NCBI GenBank assembly: GCA_963855995.1
Contig: OY979717.1
Span: 34,234,997 to 34,298,996 of the forward strand
DNA: 64,000 nt
DNA from: Muricea muricata
Lineage: Eukaryota > Cnidaria > Anthozoa > Malacalcyonacea > Plexauridae
Direction: 5' to 3'
A program made the translations under genes and the position numbers. This document shows positions 11,808 through 22,077 of the stretch, in pieces. The stretch's first letter is position 1. The number at the start of each line of letters is the position of its first letter. Under the pieces are notes generated by a model that was not told the origin of the DNA, did not search any database, and was given only the letters and a program-made list of their open reading frames with translations.

Positions 11808-12319
11808 CTACCATTTGCATTCAATCGTTACACCGCGCCGCGAAATGAAAGTTGTTTCGAGTTTTCCAACGCGTGTTATCATTGGACAACTTTACGTTTT
11901 ACATTTCAAACTTCCAATTAGGGGGCGTGAACGTTTACAACCGTCAGCAACCAGCCGAAAATAGCTCGACTGACACGTCAGTTTTATGTTACATGACCAC
12001 GAAGCTGAAATTGTTCAGTTTCGAATTTTGTCGTTCAATATTAATGTATTTGCTTTACAAAGAGATGATTGAATGGTTTTCAAGACAATTTAGTGATAAT
12101 CATTGCAAAAGAACGATTTAATATATACTTGTTTCGTTAGTGGTTGCTATTTATAGCGGTTCGCCGGATATAATTGCAAAAACGGTTGTAAACGTTCACG
12201 CCCCCGTAATTGGAAGTTTGAAATGTAAAACGTGAAGTTGTCCAATGATAACACGCGTTGTAAAACTCGAAACAGCTTTCATTTCGCGGCGCGGCGTAAC
12301 GATTGAATGCAAATGGTAG
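11808..12319. mobile_element. foldback MITE with about 138-bp inverted arms and TA flanks
   Basis: Left arm 11808-11945 starts CTACCATTTGCATTC and ends GTGAACGTTTACAACCG; the right arm 12181-12319 is its reverse complement with few mismatches. The dinucleotide TA flanks both ends (11806-11807, 12320-12321), as expected for a Tc1/mariner-mobilised element. The central 235 bases have no gene. The arms contain the GC-rich core ACCGCGCCGCGAAATG. Confidence 0.85.
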
Positions 12320-12321
12320 TA

Positions 12322-12728
12322 TCCATTATTCCAATGCAATACTAGGGTAACCGTTAAATTTTTTCACTATAATTTCATACACTTTTGACCAACAAGGAAG
12401 ATTATTTGAACCTTGACGCTTAGTATATAATAATTGAACTTAGTATGTAATGTTGAGGTAAGAGCGATCATTCGAGCTGAATGCAAAGTTGATAATTTTT
12501 GTACGACCTTGATTTCAATTCAGCTACCGTTTTATTATATATTGATACTTTGCATTTTATTCAAACAAACTTTTTTGCTTCAACAAATGTTTTTTAGGAG
12601 ATAACTGAATTATTTACTTATAAAATTAATGTTAAGTCCCAGGCTAGAGCATAGCAAGAGGGCTTGATAATAAAATATTTATATGTTCATCTATAATCGT
12701 GTAATTGATTTAACAAAATTGAAGATAA
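12322..12728. other. no recognisable feature
   Basis: AT-rich sequence between the foldback MITE and the last exon of the Kolobok-like gene. It probably includes that gene's 3' untranslated region; no other structure was seen. Confidence 0.4.
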
Positions 12729-12877
12729 TCATTCATTTGCATCACTTGCACATCTCCCTTTAGGATGCCCTTTCATGGGTTTGCCACATGTTTGACATGT
12801 GGGTGCCTTTCTTTTCCCTTTATCTTGTGTGTTCTTTTCTTTCTCTTTCTCCTTCTGTAACACATCCTGAACTTCAT
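12729..12877 (-). pseudogene. Kolobok-like gene exon 8: C-terminal zinc motif
   Basis: A Lys/Glu-rich linker is followed by APTCQTCGKPMKGHPKGRC and a stop at 12729-12731. The C-x-x-C-GKPMKGH-x-x-x-x-C pattern is a compact zinc motif found at the C-termini of many invertebrate transposon proteins. Confidence 0.65.
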
Positions 12878-12949
12878 CTGCAAACATTTTTTGTATTTAA
12901 TGGTTGCACTATAAATTGATATTGCTTAATTAATTGTTTTCAACCTTAC

Positions 12950-13131
12950 CTAGAAGTTCAAGTTCAGTTTGAAGGCTTTTCCGTTTTTCATACTGAGCAA
13001 CTGCATCTGACTTCGGCATTTTATCAGGGAAAATCATGGATCTTGGCATTTCTTTTCGTATTTGTGTTTTGTTTTTCTCAATTCAGCTAGTGATGTAGAG
13101 AAGAGTACATCCGTAATAGCAGATGCATAAT
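12950..13131 (-). pseudogene. Kolobok-like gene exon 7
   Basis: Opens after TTTCAG with a helical segment (SAITDVLFSTSLAELRKN), then PRSMIFPDKMPKSDAVAQ. It ends at 12950 before GTAAGG, splitting an Asp codon with exon 8. No stop or indel was seen in it. Confidence 0.6.
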
Positions 13132-13289
13132 CTGAAATGTAAAATTTCACTTTGTAAATACTGTAAAGTAAATTATTTTGTTTACACTGTCTTTAGAGTA
13201 CATTTCATATCATACAAGTCATGATTTAAAGCATGGTCAAGATGAATCTCAATTTGGTTCTTGGATTAAGCATAGCATTTTGTACTCAC

Positions 13290-13438
13290 TATATGTTGCA
13301 GTCACTGCCACTTCTCTGACCACCTCATCTCTTAACTAATGTTTTGGGTAAGAGACTTTAATATACTTCTGTCCATCTATTCTTTTCATCGTCTCTCTCC
13401 TGACATTTTCATTGAAATGCAAGCATGCCAAGATATGC
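13290..13438 (-). pseudogene. Kolobok-like gene exon 6
   Basis: Reads HILACLHFNENVRRE, then YIKVSYPKH, an in-frame TAG at 13336-13338, and LRDEVVREVAVTATY. Relatives have a similar LHFNEN motif shortly after the catalytic Glu. The donor is GTGAGT at 13289. Confidence 0.65.
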
Positions 13439-13895
13439 CTGTCAAAACAAAAAGTTTTCCAAACATCAATACTGGCAATGCTTTTGAAATATTTTAGTTG
13501 CCTTAACATCTAACACCAATCTCACACACAAAAGTTCCGCTGTGCAGCAAAGTACCTCTTCACTTAGAATTGGTTATTATAATAACATAAGGTGACATTT
13601 ACTTGTAAATTTTTTTTGACATCTTTTTCTGAAGAGTCCTTCATAAACAAGCTTCATTATAACACAGATGCCCCTGCTCATACAATACCAGAGGAATTTA
13701 GCAGTGAGTTGATGGAAGGTGTTACATGATCTGAATAAACCTAGTAGGTTTGCAAATATTGTTACATAAATACAAGTTTTGAAGTTGTACTGTAGTTGTA
13801 CCTACTTTTTAATCAGATCATATGACCAGGTTCTATCAAGGTTTTCACTTGGTAAAAATGTGAACCCTGGGTATTGATTATTGGATGATAGTTAC

Positions 13896-14066
13896 CTGCA
13901 GTAAGTTCCCATCCACCAAAAGCATAACATTTTCGGATGCCACTGGTTCAATGTCGAGTGAAACCCTCCCAAACAGCTGGTTTGCTCATGTGGGGAGAGT
14001 CGACGTATCTCATTAACCAAAGACTTCTTTAAGAGGATCAGCTGTAATTTATCATAAGCCTTGTTC
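13896..14066 (-). pseudogene. Kolobok-like gene exon 5: catalytic Glu segment, Glu lost
   Basis: Reads AYDKLQLILLKKSLVNEI, RRLSPHEQTSCLGGFHSTL and HPKMLCFWWMG. Relatives that I remember have a Glu in the SSLE-x-FH motif; here the codon at 13967-13969 encodes Gly, so the third catalytic acid appears missing. The exon ends at 13896 before GTAACT and joins in phase to exon 6. Confidence 0.65.
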
Positions 14067-14177
14067 CTAAAAAGGGGGGAACATCGAACAAAAATATTAC
14101 TTTTTTATCAAATTATCATAAATTATGAAACCATGCACACAAATAATTTTGGCCAATATATTCTATTAAAGACATAC

Positions 14178-14616
14178 CAACTTTGATATACTTCTTCTTA
14201 CTTATTTCTCCATGTGCACAGTTTTTGAATAAGGGGTCATCATGATCATTGTGTTTGTGTGAAATGTGCCTTATAAGGGATTTCCATTTTGCAACAATCA
14301 TGTCATTAAATCCCTCCTTTGTTGACGTTGCACACCAATACATGTGCTTACTTATTGCTTTGATCCACTTTGATATGCGTTCACAATCCTTTTCTTTGCT
14401 TGCTTTTAACAGTTTCTTTGCATTTGACCGGTCAAAATGCCAGTGATCAAAGTAATATTTCACCGCTTTTTGAAGCTCAGCGAACCACTTAGCAATCCCA
14501 CGGTGACGATCAGAAACAAAGGTTGTGACACGTTGACCAGCTGCAACTAGAAAACCAAAACCACGCTGGCAACCTTCAAATTCCATTTTGGTACTGCTGC
14601 CTTCTGTTTCATTTGC
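14178..14616 (-). pseudogene. Kolobok-like gene exon 4: second catalytic Asp and D-x-x-H motif
   Basis: The exon opens after a TTTTCAG acceptor with ANETEGSSTKMEFEG, then TTFVSDRHRGIAKWF (second acid), YYFDHWHF (the D-x-x-H motif seen in Kolobok, MULE, P and hAT relatives), KDCERISKWIKAISKHMYW and VAKWKSLIRHI. It is uninterrupted over its length. It ends at 14178 before GTATGT, but the phase does not fit exon 5. Confidence 0.75.
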
Positions 14617-15023
14617 CTGAAAATAATCAATTATCAAACCCTATAAATTTGCATTACAGAAGTGAAACCACTTTCAGGTGCATTCAGAGAAATTAGGGAG
14701 CCCAGGGCAAAAATCGTTTGTAGAGCCCTTCCTCCATGGACATACTTTACTCGATTTTCTTTTTATTTTATTGCTTCATTGTTTTTTGAGAGGCCTTTAG
14801 CCTCTGGCCCAAAGCAAATTACCACTTTTTCACCCTCTAAATGTCCCTGACCACTATAATGCCTGATTCCAGCATAAATCTGCCAATGTTATGCAATTTT
14901 TCACACACATGTTTTACATTCACTCTGAGAATTCCTATCCTTTTCTCAAAAATAGAATTTGCACAAATTCCACAATATACTAGCTGAAAGTTAGCAATCT
15001 TTAATCTATAATTTTCTACTTAC

Positions 15024-15559
15024 TTGCAATAGCTCAAAGTGCCCAATCTTGAGTGCTGTACAATTCATGAAAGTATGTGCGCAATACTTGGCACTATGAC
15101 CCATGGAATCGAATCGGCCATCGCCACCAAATGTCACTTTCTTTCCACTTATTAAGGAGGGCCTGTTGATATGATTCCCAATAACGAGCAATACTTGATA
15201 GTAGCAGATCTGACTTATGTCGAAAGAATGTCCTGATGCTATACAAAGACAATCCCATGTGTTTGAAAACCAACAAAACTTTAGTTATTGATGCACCCGA
15301 AACAAGAATGGAAAAGCTAAGAAGGATATTACCAGCAGGGAATTTTGTGAGAATGAGGGGCTGGGAACTCCACTTGAATCAACTGTGACAATGCAAGCAT
15401 TCCTGCTGAACAGACAGACCTGTACCATTTTTCTTCATATTGACCTGGTGTTTATCTGCTTTGCAAGTGAAGCAGAACATAGAGAACAATGCCAGAAGGT
15501 TAAAATAGAACACAATGAGCTTTGGTTCTACTTTAGACGAGGAGGATACTGGAGCCCAT
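15024..15559 (-). pseudogene. Kolobok-like gene exon 3: start of catalytic region
   Basis: In order: EPKLIVFYFNLLALF, a CFTC motif, then in another frame ECLHCHS, a TGA at 15379-15381, WSSQPL, PAGNILLSFSILVSGAS, VFKHMGLSLYSIRTFFRH and, after a second frame change near 15140, GGDGRFDSMGHSAKYC. The Asp of GDGR is the presumed first catalytic acid. The exon ends at 15024 (LLQ) before GTAAGT and joins in phase to exon 4. Confidence 0.75.
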
Positions 15560-15748
15560 CTATGAAAATATAATATTGGAAGTTTATATATAGTTTAAAA
15601 GCCAGTTGTTTGCCCTTTTAGCAGTATTGGACATACCAACAGGATATGACATTTTGGAATGTAACTTTTTGCCAATTCTCCAAATTTAGCTGTTAAAGTA
15701 GGCATACCTGCCCCCCTCTGGGTGAAACCACTCACTGGTGTGTGCATT

Positions 15749-16199
15749 ATTAAAGTGTTTATGAAACGAAATTTTCTCCCCCAATTTTTTTATTGCATTA
15801 GAAAGATCAGTTAAAATTACAGTATAACTTCTTTGATAGAATTTTTATAACTGCCTTACTTTTCGAGATATTCAATTTTATTTCATTTGAAAATAACACA
15901 ACCAGTGACGTCATTGTGCATAATCACTTTTTAAAAAAGCTGCATTAATTAAAAAAGTACTCAAGATACAACTCTTAAATACAGAGGCCTGGATGTTAAA
16001 AATAGCTTACATACGTGTAAGTGTAGTTTTAGTCATTTTTCATCATTATATGTTACAAAATAAGCAATCTAACAGTCATCATTACACATTATGACGTCGG
16101 TGGTTGTGTTATTTGCATATCCTATAAAGTTAAATATCTTGACTGGGAACGGAGTTACAAAAATTCGACCAAAGAAGTTATATTGTTATTTTATCTGAT
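15749..16199. mobile_element. foldback MITE in Kolobok-like intron, right end truncated
   Basis: Left arm 15749-15930 and right arm 16080-16199 are imperfect inverted repeats; for instance ATAACACAACCAGTGACG pairs with CGTCGGTGGTTGTGTTAT. The left end, TTAAAGTGTTTATGAAACG, has no partner at 16199, where the element stops abruptly, but its partner is present in the solo arm at 18849-18992. TTAA at the outer end hints at a Kolobok or piggyBac-type family. Confidence 0.7.
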
Positions 16200-18465
16200 G
16201 TACGGCCGAGTATGTCTGAAGACAAAATATAGTGCTTTCCGTCCAATTCAGTTTTCCTCCGATTATATACAGAACACTATGAATAGCATTCGCGTATAAG
16301 ACAAGGGTCAAGACAAAGGTTACAGTTTCACAATCTTTCAAATCCTAACCAAGCAGAGGCATGGACCAAGCTAAAAGAAAATTGGGAACACAACGAACGA
16401 TCAAGATTTGTGGGTTCTCAAAGAAAAGGTACAACCTACAATCAATGCCAAAACACTTTGGACAAAATATCAAATAACACTACACTGCTGTATATTTGAC
16501 CCCCCGTGCCCCCCTTTCAATGTTGAAGCGAAAAAGTATGACACAAAATGTTGTATACAAAACCAACAACATTGTTTAGGGTGAGGGGAGGCATGGAGCT
16601 GCTTTATCTAAGCAACTCTCTAAAAATCGTGTTACTTGTAGGTTGAGAAGCAACTGTCCAAAACAGTTTTGTCACTGATTGTAGCGTTGTAGGGAAGGAT
16701 TTGACGTTGGAGTCGATATGTGCGAGTGGAATCTGTCTTCGGCGAATCTCCTGTATATATTCGTCTCATTTGTATTATATGCCGGTAAAGTATTGTCTTG
16801 CCAATTCACCGAGTACCGCGATTAGTCAAAGTTTATGGGTAACAACTGGAACAACATTGAAACACCGCCGGGAAGAGTTGCTGAGCACTTGGCTGAATCC
16901 ACATTAGCTATCAACATATTATCATATTGCGCGCAAGTTATATTATGGTATCGTAAGTATTCCGTTCTATTCAAACTTCTAGTGCACATTTCGATGAAAA
17001 ATCTAACCAAAATGCATAAAGTTTCTCATTTGTGATAAAACTCAGGCATAAAGCTTACTTAAATAATCTGATATATTCGACTTATACTTTACTGTGAATT
17101 TGACATTTGATTCGGCAAAGATGATGACGTTCAAAGTTCAAGTGTTTATATCAACGTCACATTTGTATTAGAATACATTGAAAGCCTTTTCCATGGATAT
17201 TTGTCGTCATATGTATGGTTCAATATTGATTTGAATTTTAATGCTTAATACAAGTCTTGATTTTTCTGCGCCAAGATTAATCATAAACCAAATATAAATG
17301 TAATTTTCATCAGAAGATTCAGCACTGTTATTATGTGAATCTACATACGCAAATAGTTTTGAATTTGGCCTAGGGTAATTCTAAACTGGGATTTTACTGC
17401 CAGTTAGAAAAATGCTTCATTTTCTCGAAAACCTGGGGAATTGCCTGGTCTATATGACCATGTACTTTATACTTTGTTTGCCAAAGTTAATGTTAATCCT
17501 GTCTTTCTGCATTTTGAGCTCAATTTTAATCAATAATTCATTGAAATTAAATTTGTTCATATTTGCTTCACACAAAACACTACACACTAAATTTGTTGAC
17601 GGCCCCCATAGTTGGGGAGAGAGAGCTATTTGGTATATCTGATACAGCTTGTTACCCATTTATACCACCATGCATTATATGTGGTCACAATCAATGTAAT
17701 TAAAACTGGCAACTTGTCAATTGCAACACAGCTCCTATAAGATAAATAGCATGTTTGCCTAATAGTACTGCTATGTTTTCCAAGTTATACTAATTGATGA
17801 CCAAGGCCAATTGATTTTTGCAAAATAGCAATTATCTTGTTGCAACGGCAATATTCAATCAAATCAGTATTATCAATATTATCAGTGCAATTTAAAACTA
17901 CATTACAACTATGTGAATTATTGCACTGAAACTTTTCTTTCTAAAATTCTTAGCAACATGATATGAAAGACAACTGGAAAATAATCTGCGTTTGGTTTTT
18001 GCCTAACCAATGACTAGATTTTAAACGATTAAAAAATGCAATCATGAAGAAATAAGACATGCAGGGATGGTCAGCTCTGTTTCCTGTATTATCAATGGCT
18101 TAATCATCAAGCTGTAATATAGAAGCTTTGTGGGGAAGCTGCTGGTAGTTGTCTCGGCCCCATTCAGGTTTCCTGTATTGCAGGTTTTTCCTGACCTCCC
18201 TGACAATCCAGCTGTAATAAAAGCAATGGTAACGCTCAGACGGCTAGTTTTTCCATCACCTGGCAAAGCAGTTTCTATTTCATTACAGCTATTGCAATTT
18301 TAATAAAACACCAAAAAATCTGGTCCAACATTCCGGGGGAAGCTTTTTCGTCTATGGGGAATGCGCATGCTGCGCATTTGTGGGGATGGAGTGCTCCCAA
18401 AGGTCACCCTCAACCCCATAGACTCACATAAAACAATGTAATATATATATTTTATTGTAATTAAT
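16200..18465. other. no recognisable feature (intronic)
   Basis: AT-rich sequence lying in the long intron between exons 2 and 3 of the Kolobok-like gene. Open frames here are short and show no domain that I recognise. Confidence 0.4.
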
Positions 18466-18662
18466 TATGGGGATTCACTTCCCCTTGCATGTTTAAAGTA
18501 AACAATGCCCATCACGGGGATCTACTACCCCTTGGATATTAAAGTTAACAATGACCATCACGGCGATCTACTACCCCTTGGACATTGAGAGTGCCCATCT
18601 TGGGGAGCTACTACCCCTTGGGCAAAGTCCAACACGGGGGAGCCATTACCCCCTGAGGACAC
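18466..18662. repeat. imperfect tandem array of GGGGATCTACTACCCC hairpin units
   Basis: About five units of 28-50 bases share the core GGGGAKCTACTACCCCTTGG separated by AT-richer spacers that shorten along the array. Each core is self-complementary at its ends (GGGG with CCCC). The array sits in the long intron of the Kolobok-like gene. Confidence 0.75.
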
Positions 18663-18848
18663 AGCTATATCATGATCATAATGCATAATCATAATTGTGA
18701 GTCTGTGGGGGGGGGCAATTTGACCACAGTTTATAATTATATAAGAATTGGAGCATTTCTCCCCCATCAACCCTTCTCCCACAACATTGTGTGTGTGTCA
18801 TAGTGGTTTCTTAATTGTCTCCGAATATTTTCCTGACGATTGGTGCAT

Positions 18849-18992
18849 TAACTATAAAGTTAAATATCTTGACTGGGAACGGAGTTACAAAAATTCGACC
18901 AAAGAAGTTATATTGTTATTTTATCTGATCTTCCCAATACAACCATCAAAATGTTGGACAAAATTTCGTTTCATAAACACTTTATTATATAT
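18849..18992 (+). repeat. solo arm of the 15749-16199 MITE family
   Basis: 18849-18929 matches 16119-16199 almost exactly, starting ACTATAAAGTTAAATATC and ending TTATTTTATCTGAT. It then continues to CGTTTCATAAACACTTTA, the outer end missing from the first copy's right side. It is therefore a single arm of the same family and shows what the truncated end should look like. Confidence 0.8.
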
Positions 18993-19090
18993 ATTATTGA
19001 TAATAAAGTAATAAACTCACGGCTCACGCAGTAATTTATGTTCCACTCGAGGTCCTATGTGCTGTTATTTTATCAGTTAAGGATACTAAC

Positions 19091-19401
19091 CTTATCTCAG
19101 TGCGGCTTTCATGTTCCTCATTTTCACTTTGTGATAGGATTTCACTTAACTCGGATGTTTCTGCCTTGGGATTAAAAGATGTCTGTGGTGGTGCGCTGTC
19201 ATCAGTCCTGATTTTGCTGCTGTGTTCACTTTCGTCATGACTGCTGCTATCGTCTGAAGGTTCTTCAGACATAACTGAAGCAGGTTTTCGTCCCACCGAG
19301 GGCCTGACTGCCTTCTGACGCAAACGCGAACACTTCTTTTGCAGTGCAACAACCTTTGCCTTCAACGTCACGCACGAATTGCAAATTGCACTCTCTTCAC
19401 T
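19091..19401 (-). pseudogene. Kolobok-like gene exon 2, downstream half
   Basis: From the second copy of the 9-base duplication the frame continues SAICNSCVTLKAKV, a short coiled coil (VALQKKCSRLRQKA) and a Ser/Glu-rich tail, ending at 19091 before GTTAGT. The splice leaves AG, which combines with the A at 15559 of the next exon. This segment would link the DNA-binding THAP domain to the catalytic core. Confidence 0.65.
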
Positions 19402-19605
19402 GAGATAATCTAATCTTCGCGCCTCGCGCCTTTTCTTCGCGCCTCGCGCCTTTTCTTCGCGCCTCGCGCCTTTTCTTCGCGCCTCGCGCCTTTTTTTCGC
19501 GCCTTACTTTTCATGCTTTTTTTTTCGTGCCTATTTTCTGCCGCTTTTCCCGCGCCTTATTCCCCGCCTCGCGTTTTTTCGCTAAAAGTTCATTAAATTA
19601 TTCTT
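19402..19605 (+). repeat. left MULE terminal repeat with 20-bp GCGCC tandem repeat
   Basis: After the GAGATA end come four near-perfect copies of a 20-base unit (CTTCGCGCCTCGCGCCTTTT), then degenerate GCGCCTT-type blocks and TTCGCTAAAAGTTCATTAAA. It is GC-rich against AT-rich surroundings. Confidence 0.85.
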
Positions 19606-19984
19606 AAAAATTACCATTATCATCTTTTAATGTATAGGGAGAAAGAAACTTGCTAAACAAGTGACTCGATCTACTGATATTCATTAACTGGAACGATAAC
19701 TCCGCAATAAAGCCGTTTTTTCACTGGCAAATTTTTGTCGTGCAAATCTTCTATCTTATAAGCTCTCAACTAGGACAAATTAGATTCTCAATTAATAGTT
19801 CATTTCAATTTGAGTAGAATCGTACACATGTCACATCGCGCGAAAATAATCGCCAGCAAAAAATCGGCTAATGAATACTGTGTATTACTTATGAGTACTG
19901 TCCAATGTCATATGTCATTAGTCAAATGTCTGAAAATAACATAGAATAGATAAGTACAAAATTAGGGGGGGGGGGGAGCTACCG

Positions 19985-21443
19985 TTGATTAATTGAAGTC
20001 TGATTATGAACAGTTATATGATTATTTTGTTTCAAATAATTTGCTATCCGATCGTCAATTTGGTTTTAGACAGTTTCACTCCACAGCATCAACCCTTTTA
20101 GATAGCACAAATGAGTGGCTTAGTTAATATGGAGCGTGGTAAAATTAATATTGCAGTATTTCTAGACTTACAAAAAGCTTTTGATACGATAAATCACGAT
20201 ATTCTTTAAAGAAACTTGAAAGGTATGGCATGGGATCACCAGTGTTGAATCTTTTAAGAAATTATTTAACAGACAGAACTTGGATGTGCTCAGTAAATGG
20301 CGTATTGTCCTGTTCAAAAACAGTTGCGTGTGCTGTTCCTCAAGGCTCGATTCTTGGTCCACTTCTATTCTTAATTTATATAAACGATTTACCAGGTAGT
20401 TTGGAGTTTTCGTCTGCAAGAATGTTTGCTGATGATACTACATTAACTGCCTCTGGTGAATCAGTTCTAGTCCTGAGGTGGCCATCAATCATGACCTTGC
20501 AAATATCAAACAATGGCTCTCAGCAAATAAATTATCACTAAATCTTGTCAAAACTAAGTATTTATTGATCGGATCAAGGCATAACATAAATAACTTATTT
20601 CATGCTCCCAAAGTGCATGTTGGTGACATGCCAATCAAAAGGGTGAAAGAAACAAAGGCACTTGGGGCCTATATTGATGAATATTTATCTTGGAATAAGC
20701 ACATTGAAATATTTCGAAAAAATCTCATCCGGCATCGAGGCGGTCAGGAAACTAAAGCCTCATGTTGATCATAATATGTTAATATGTGCTTACAATGCAC
20801 TAGTTTTACCTCACTTCGATTATTGTTGTGAAGTTTGGGACACTATTAATTCTACACTTTGCAATCGCTTGCAGAAATTACAAAATAGGGCTGCTAGAAT
20901 AATCGTGGGCCGTATAAACGAACATGGACAGTCTGAACTTGCTCTGGCTGAATTCAACTGGAAGACCTTAAGTGAAAGAAGGGCTCAGTTTGTTGCAAGC
21001 CAGATGTATAAAATAACCCACGATCCAGCACCCAAACGATTATCCAATATTTTTCATGAAACGCCTTCCTCTCGGCATTACAATCTGAGAGGTTCTTCCA
21101 CTAAACTTTGTTTGCCCCAACCTAAGACTGATTATCTAAAAAAGAGTTTTAGTTATATAGAGGGGAAAAACTGTGGAACAGCCTCTCAGATGATATACGA
21201 AGTAAAGAATCACTTGTTGCCTTTAAAACCAGCATTCGTGCACTTGGCCAATTTCTTGAAATTTTTTAATCTATTTATGAGTAATTCCAAATATTCCATG
21301 TAGTAACGTACTGTCTGTATGTTGTAATTGCTTAATATTTTTAATATATGTATGTAATATGATTTTTAAACTACGCCCCTCTTGGAAATCAGCTCTTGCT
21401 GAATGGTTTTAAGGAATAAAGTTTTACCTACCTACCTACCTTC
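19985..21443 (+). mobile_element. LINE, 5' truncated, with (ACCT)n tail, inside the MULE
   Basis: ORF2 fragments on the plus strand show DRQFGFRQFHSTASTLL, a degraded motif A, AVPQGSILGPLLFLIYIN, MFADDTTLT (intact FADD near 20421), HFDYCCEVWD and LCLPQPKTDYLKKSFSY. Frame changes occur near 20215, 20480 and 20720. The 3' end is GGAATAAAGTTTT followed by ACCT units, a tetranucleotide tail typical of CR1/L2-like LINEs. It differs from the family at 3927 and 26183 in tail and sequence. It begins shortly after a run of 13 G. Confidence 0.8.
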
Positions 21444-21554
21444 TGATTAGTTGAACTCAAACTATAGTTGGTTGAGTTAAACACGGGTTTATATGAATTA
21501 AAATTCACTGACGGGCTAATCTTATATGCCCAAAGTGAACGTCAGTAAGTGGTA

Positions 21555-21742
21555 GTAAATAATTTAATGAACTTTTAGTGAAAAGGACGCGAAGCGGGAA
21601 AAAAGGCACGAGAAAAACGGCAGAAAAAAGGCACGAAAAAAAAAGCATGAAAAAAGGCATGAAAAAAAGGCGCGAGAAAAAGGCGCAAAAAAAGGCGCGA
21701 GGCGCGAAGAAAAGGCGCGAGGCGCGAAAATTAGACTATCTC
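21555..21742 (-). repeat. right MULE terminal repeat
   Basis: The inverted match of 19402-19605: TTTAATGAACTTTTAGTG, degenerate AAAAAGGCRCGA blocks, two GGCGCGAGGCGCGAA copies and ATTAGACTATCTC at the end. It has fewer perfect 20-base units than the left arm, so the arms have evolved by unequal repeat change. Confidence 0.85.
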
Positions 21743-21922
21743 CTCTTCACTTGCTTCGGTTTCAGTCGCCACAGTTGCTATTTCGATTGTCTCCTCAGGC
21801 ATATCGGTAGTTTCTTCAAGGTCTTCGCTTATTTCCTGTTTTTCAGTTGTACCAACAATAGCAGCGACTTTTGTCTTTTCCGATGCTGATGGTGCCATTT
21901 TGCTTTGGATCTCACACATCGT
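21743..21922 (-). pseudogene. Kolobok-like gene exon 2, upstream half
   Basis: An acidic Ser/Thr/Glu-rich segment (MAPSASEKTKV to TEASEE) open on the minus strand. The acceptor is probably the AG at 21924-21923 after a pyrimidine-rich run, joining in phase to exon 1. It ends in AGT GAA GAG, which is the 9-base sequence duplicated by the MULE insertion; the other half of the exon resumes in the same frame at 19401. Confidence 0.65.
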
Positions 21923-22077
21923 CTATGATGTTAAATTTGAGAGAAACATTATTCAGAATTACGCCGGAAAATATTTAAAATAGCGGAAAATATGTAAACG
22001 CGCACACTAGGCGAGAACAGTTACTTTAGTCTTAAACTAAAATTTATAAATACTGTGTAAAAGTTGTAAGCCCTTAC

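Larger units (their letters stand above)
19402..21742. mobile_element. Mutator-like (MULE) element with 9-bp target duplication, carrying a LINE
   Basis: CTCTTCACT occurs at 19393-19401 and again at 21743-21751, exactly outside an inverted pair that starts GAGATAATCTAATC on the left and, inverted, GAGATAGTCTAATT on the right. A 9-base duplication and GAGATA ends fit the Mutator superfamily. The arms are about 200 bases and are rich in GCGCC repeats. No transposase is seen; the interior is largely a LINE, so the element is non-autonomous as it stands. It interrupts exon 2 of the Kolobok-like gene in frame. Confidence 0.8.

Noticed and set aside
11808-12319. A microRNA or tRNA hairpin
   Set aside because: Arms of 138 bases with TA flanks fit a MITE; there is no tRNA box structure.
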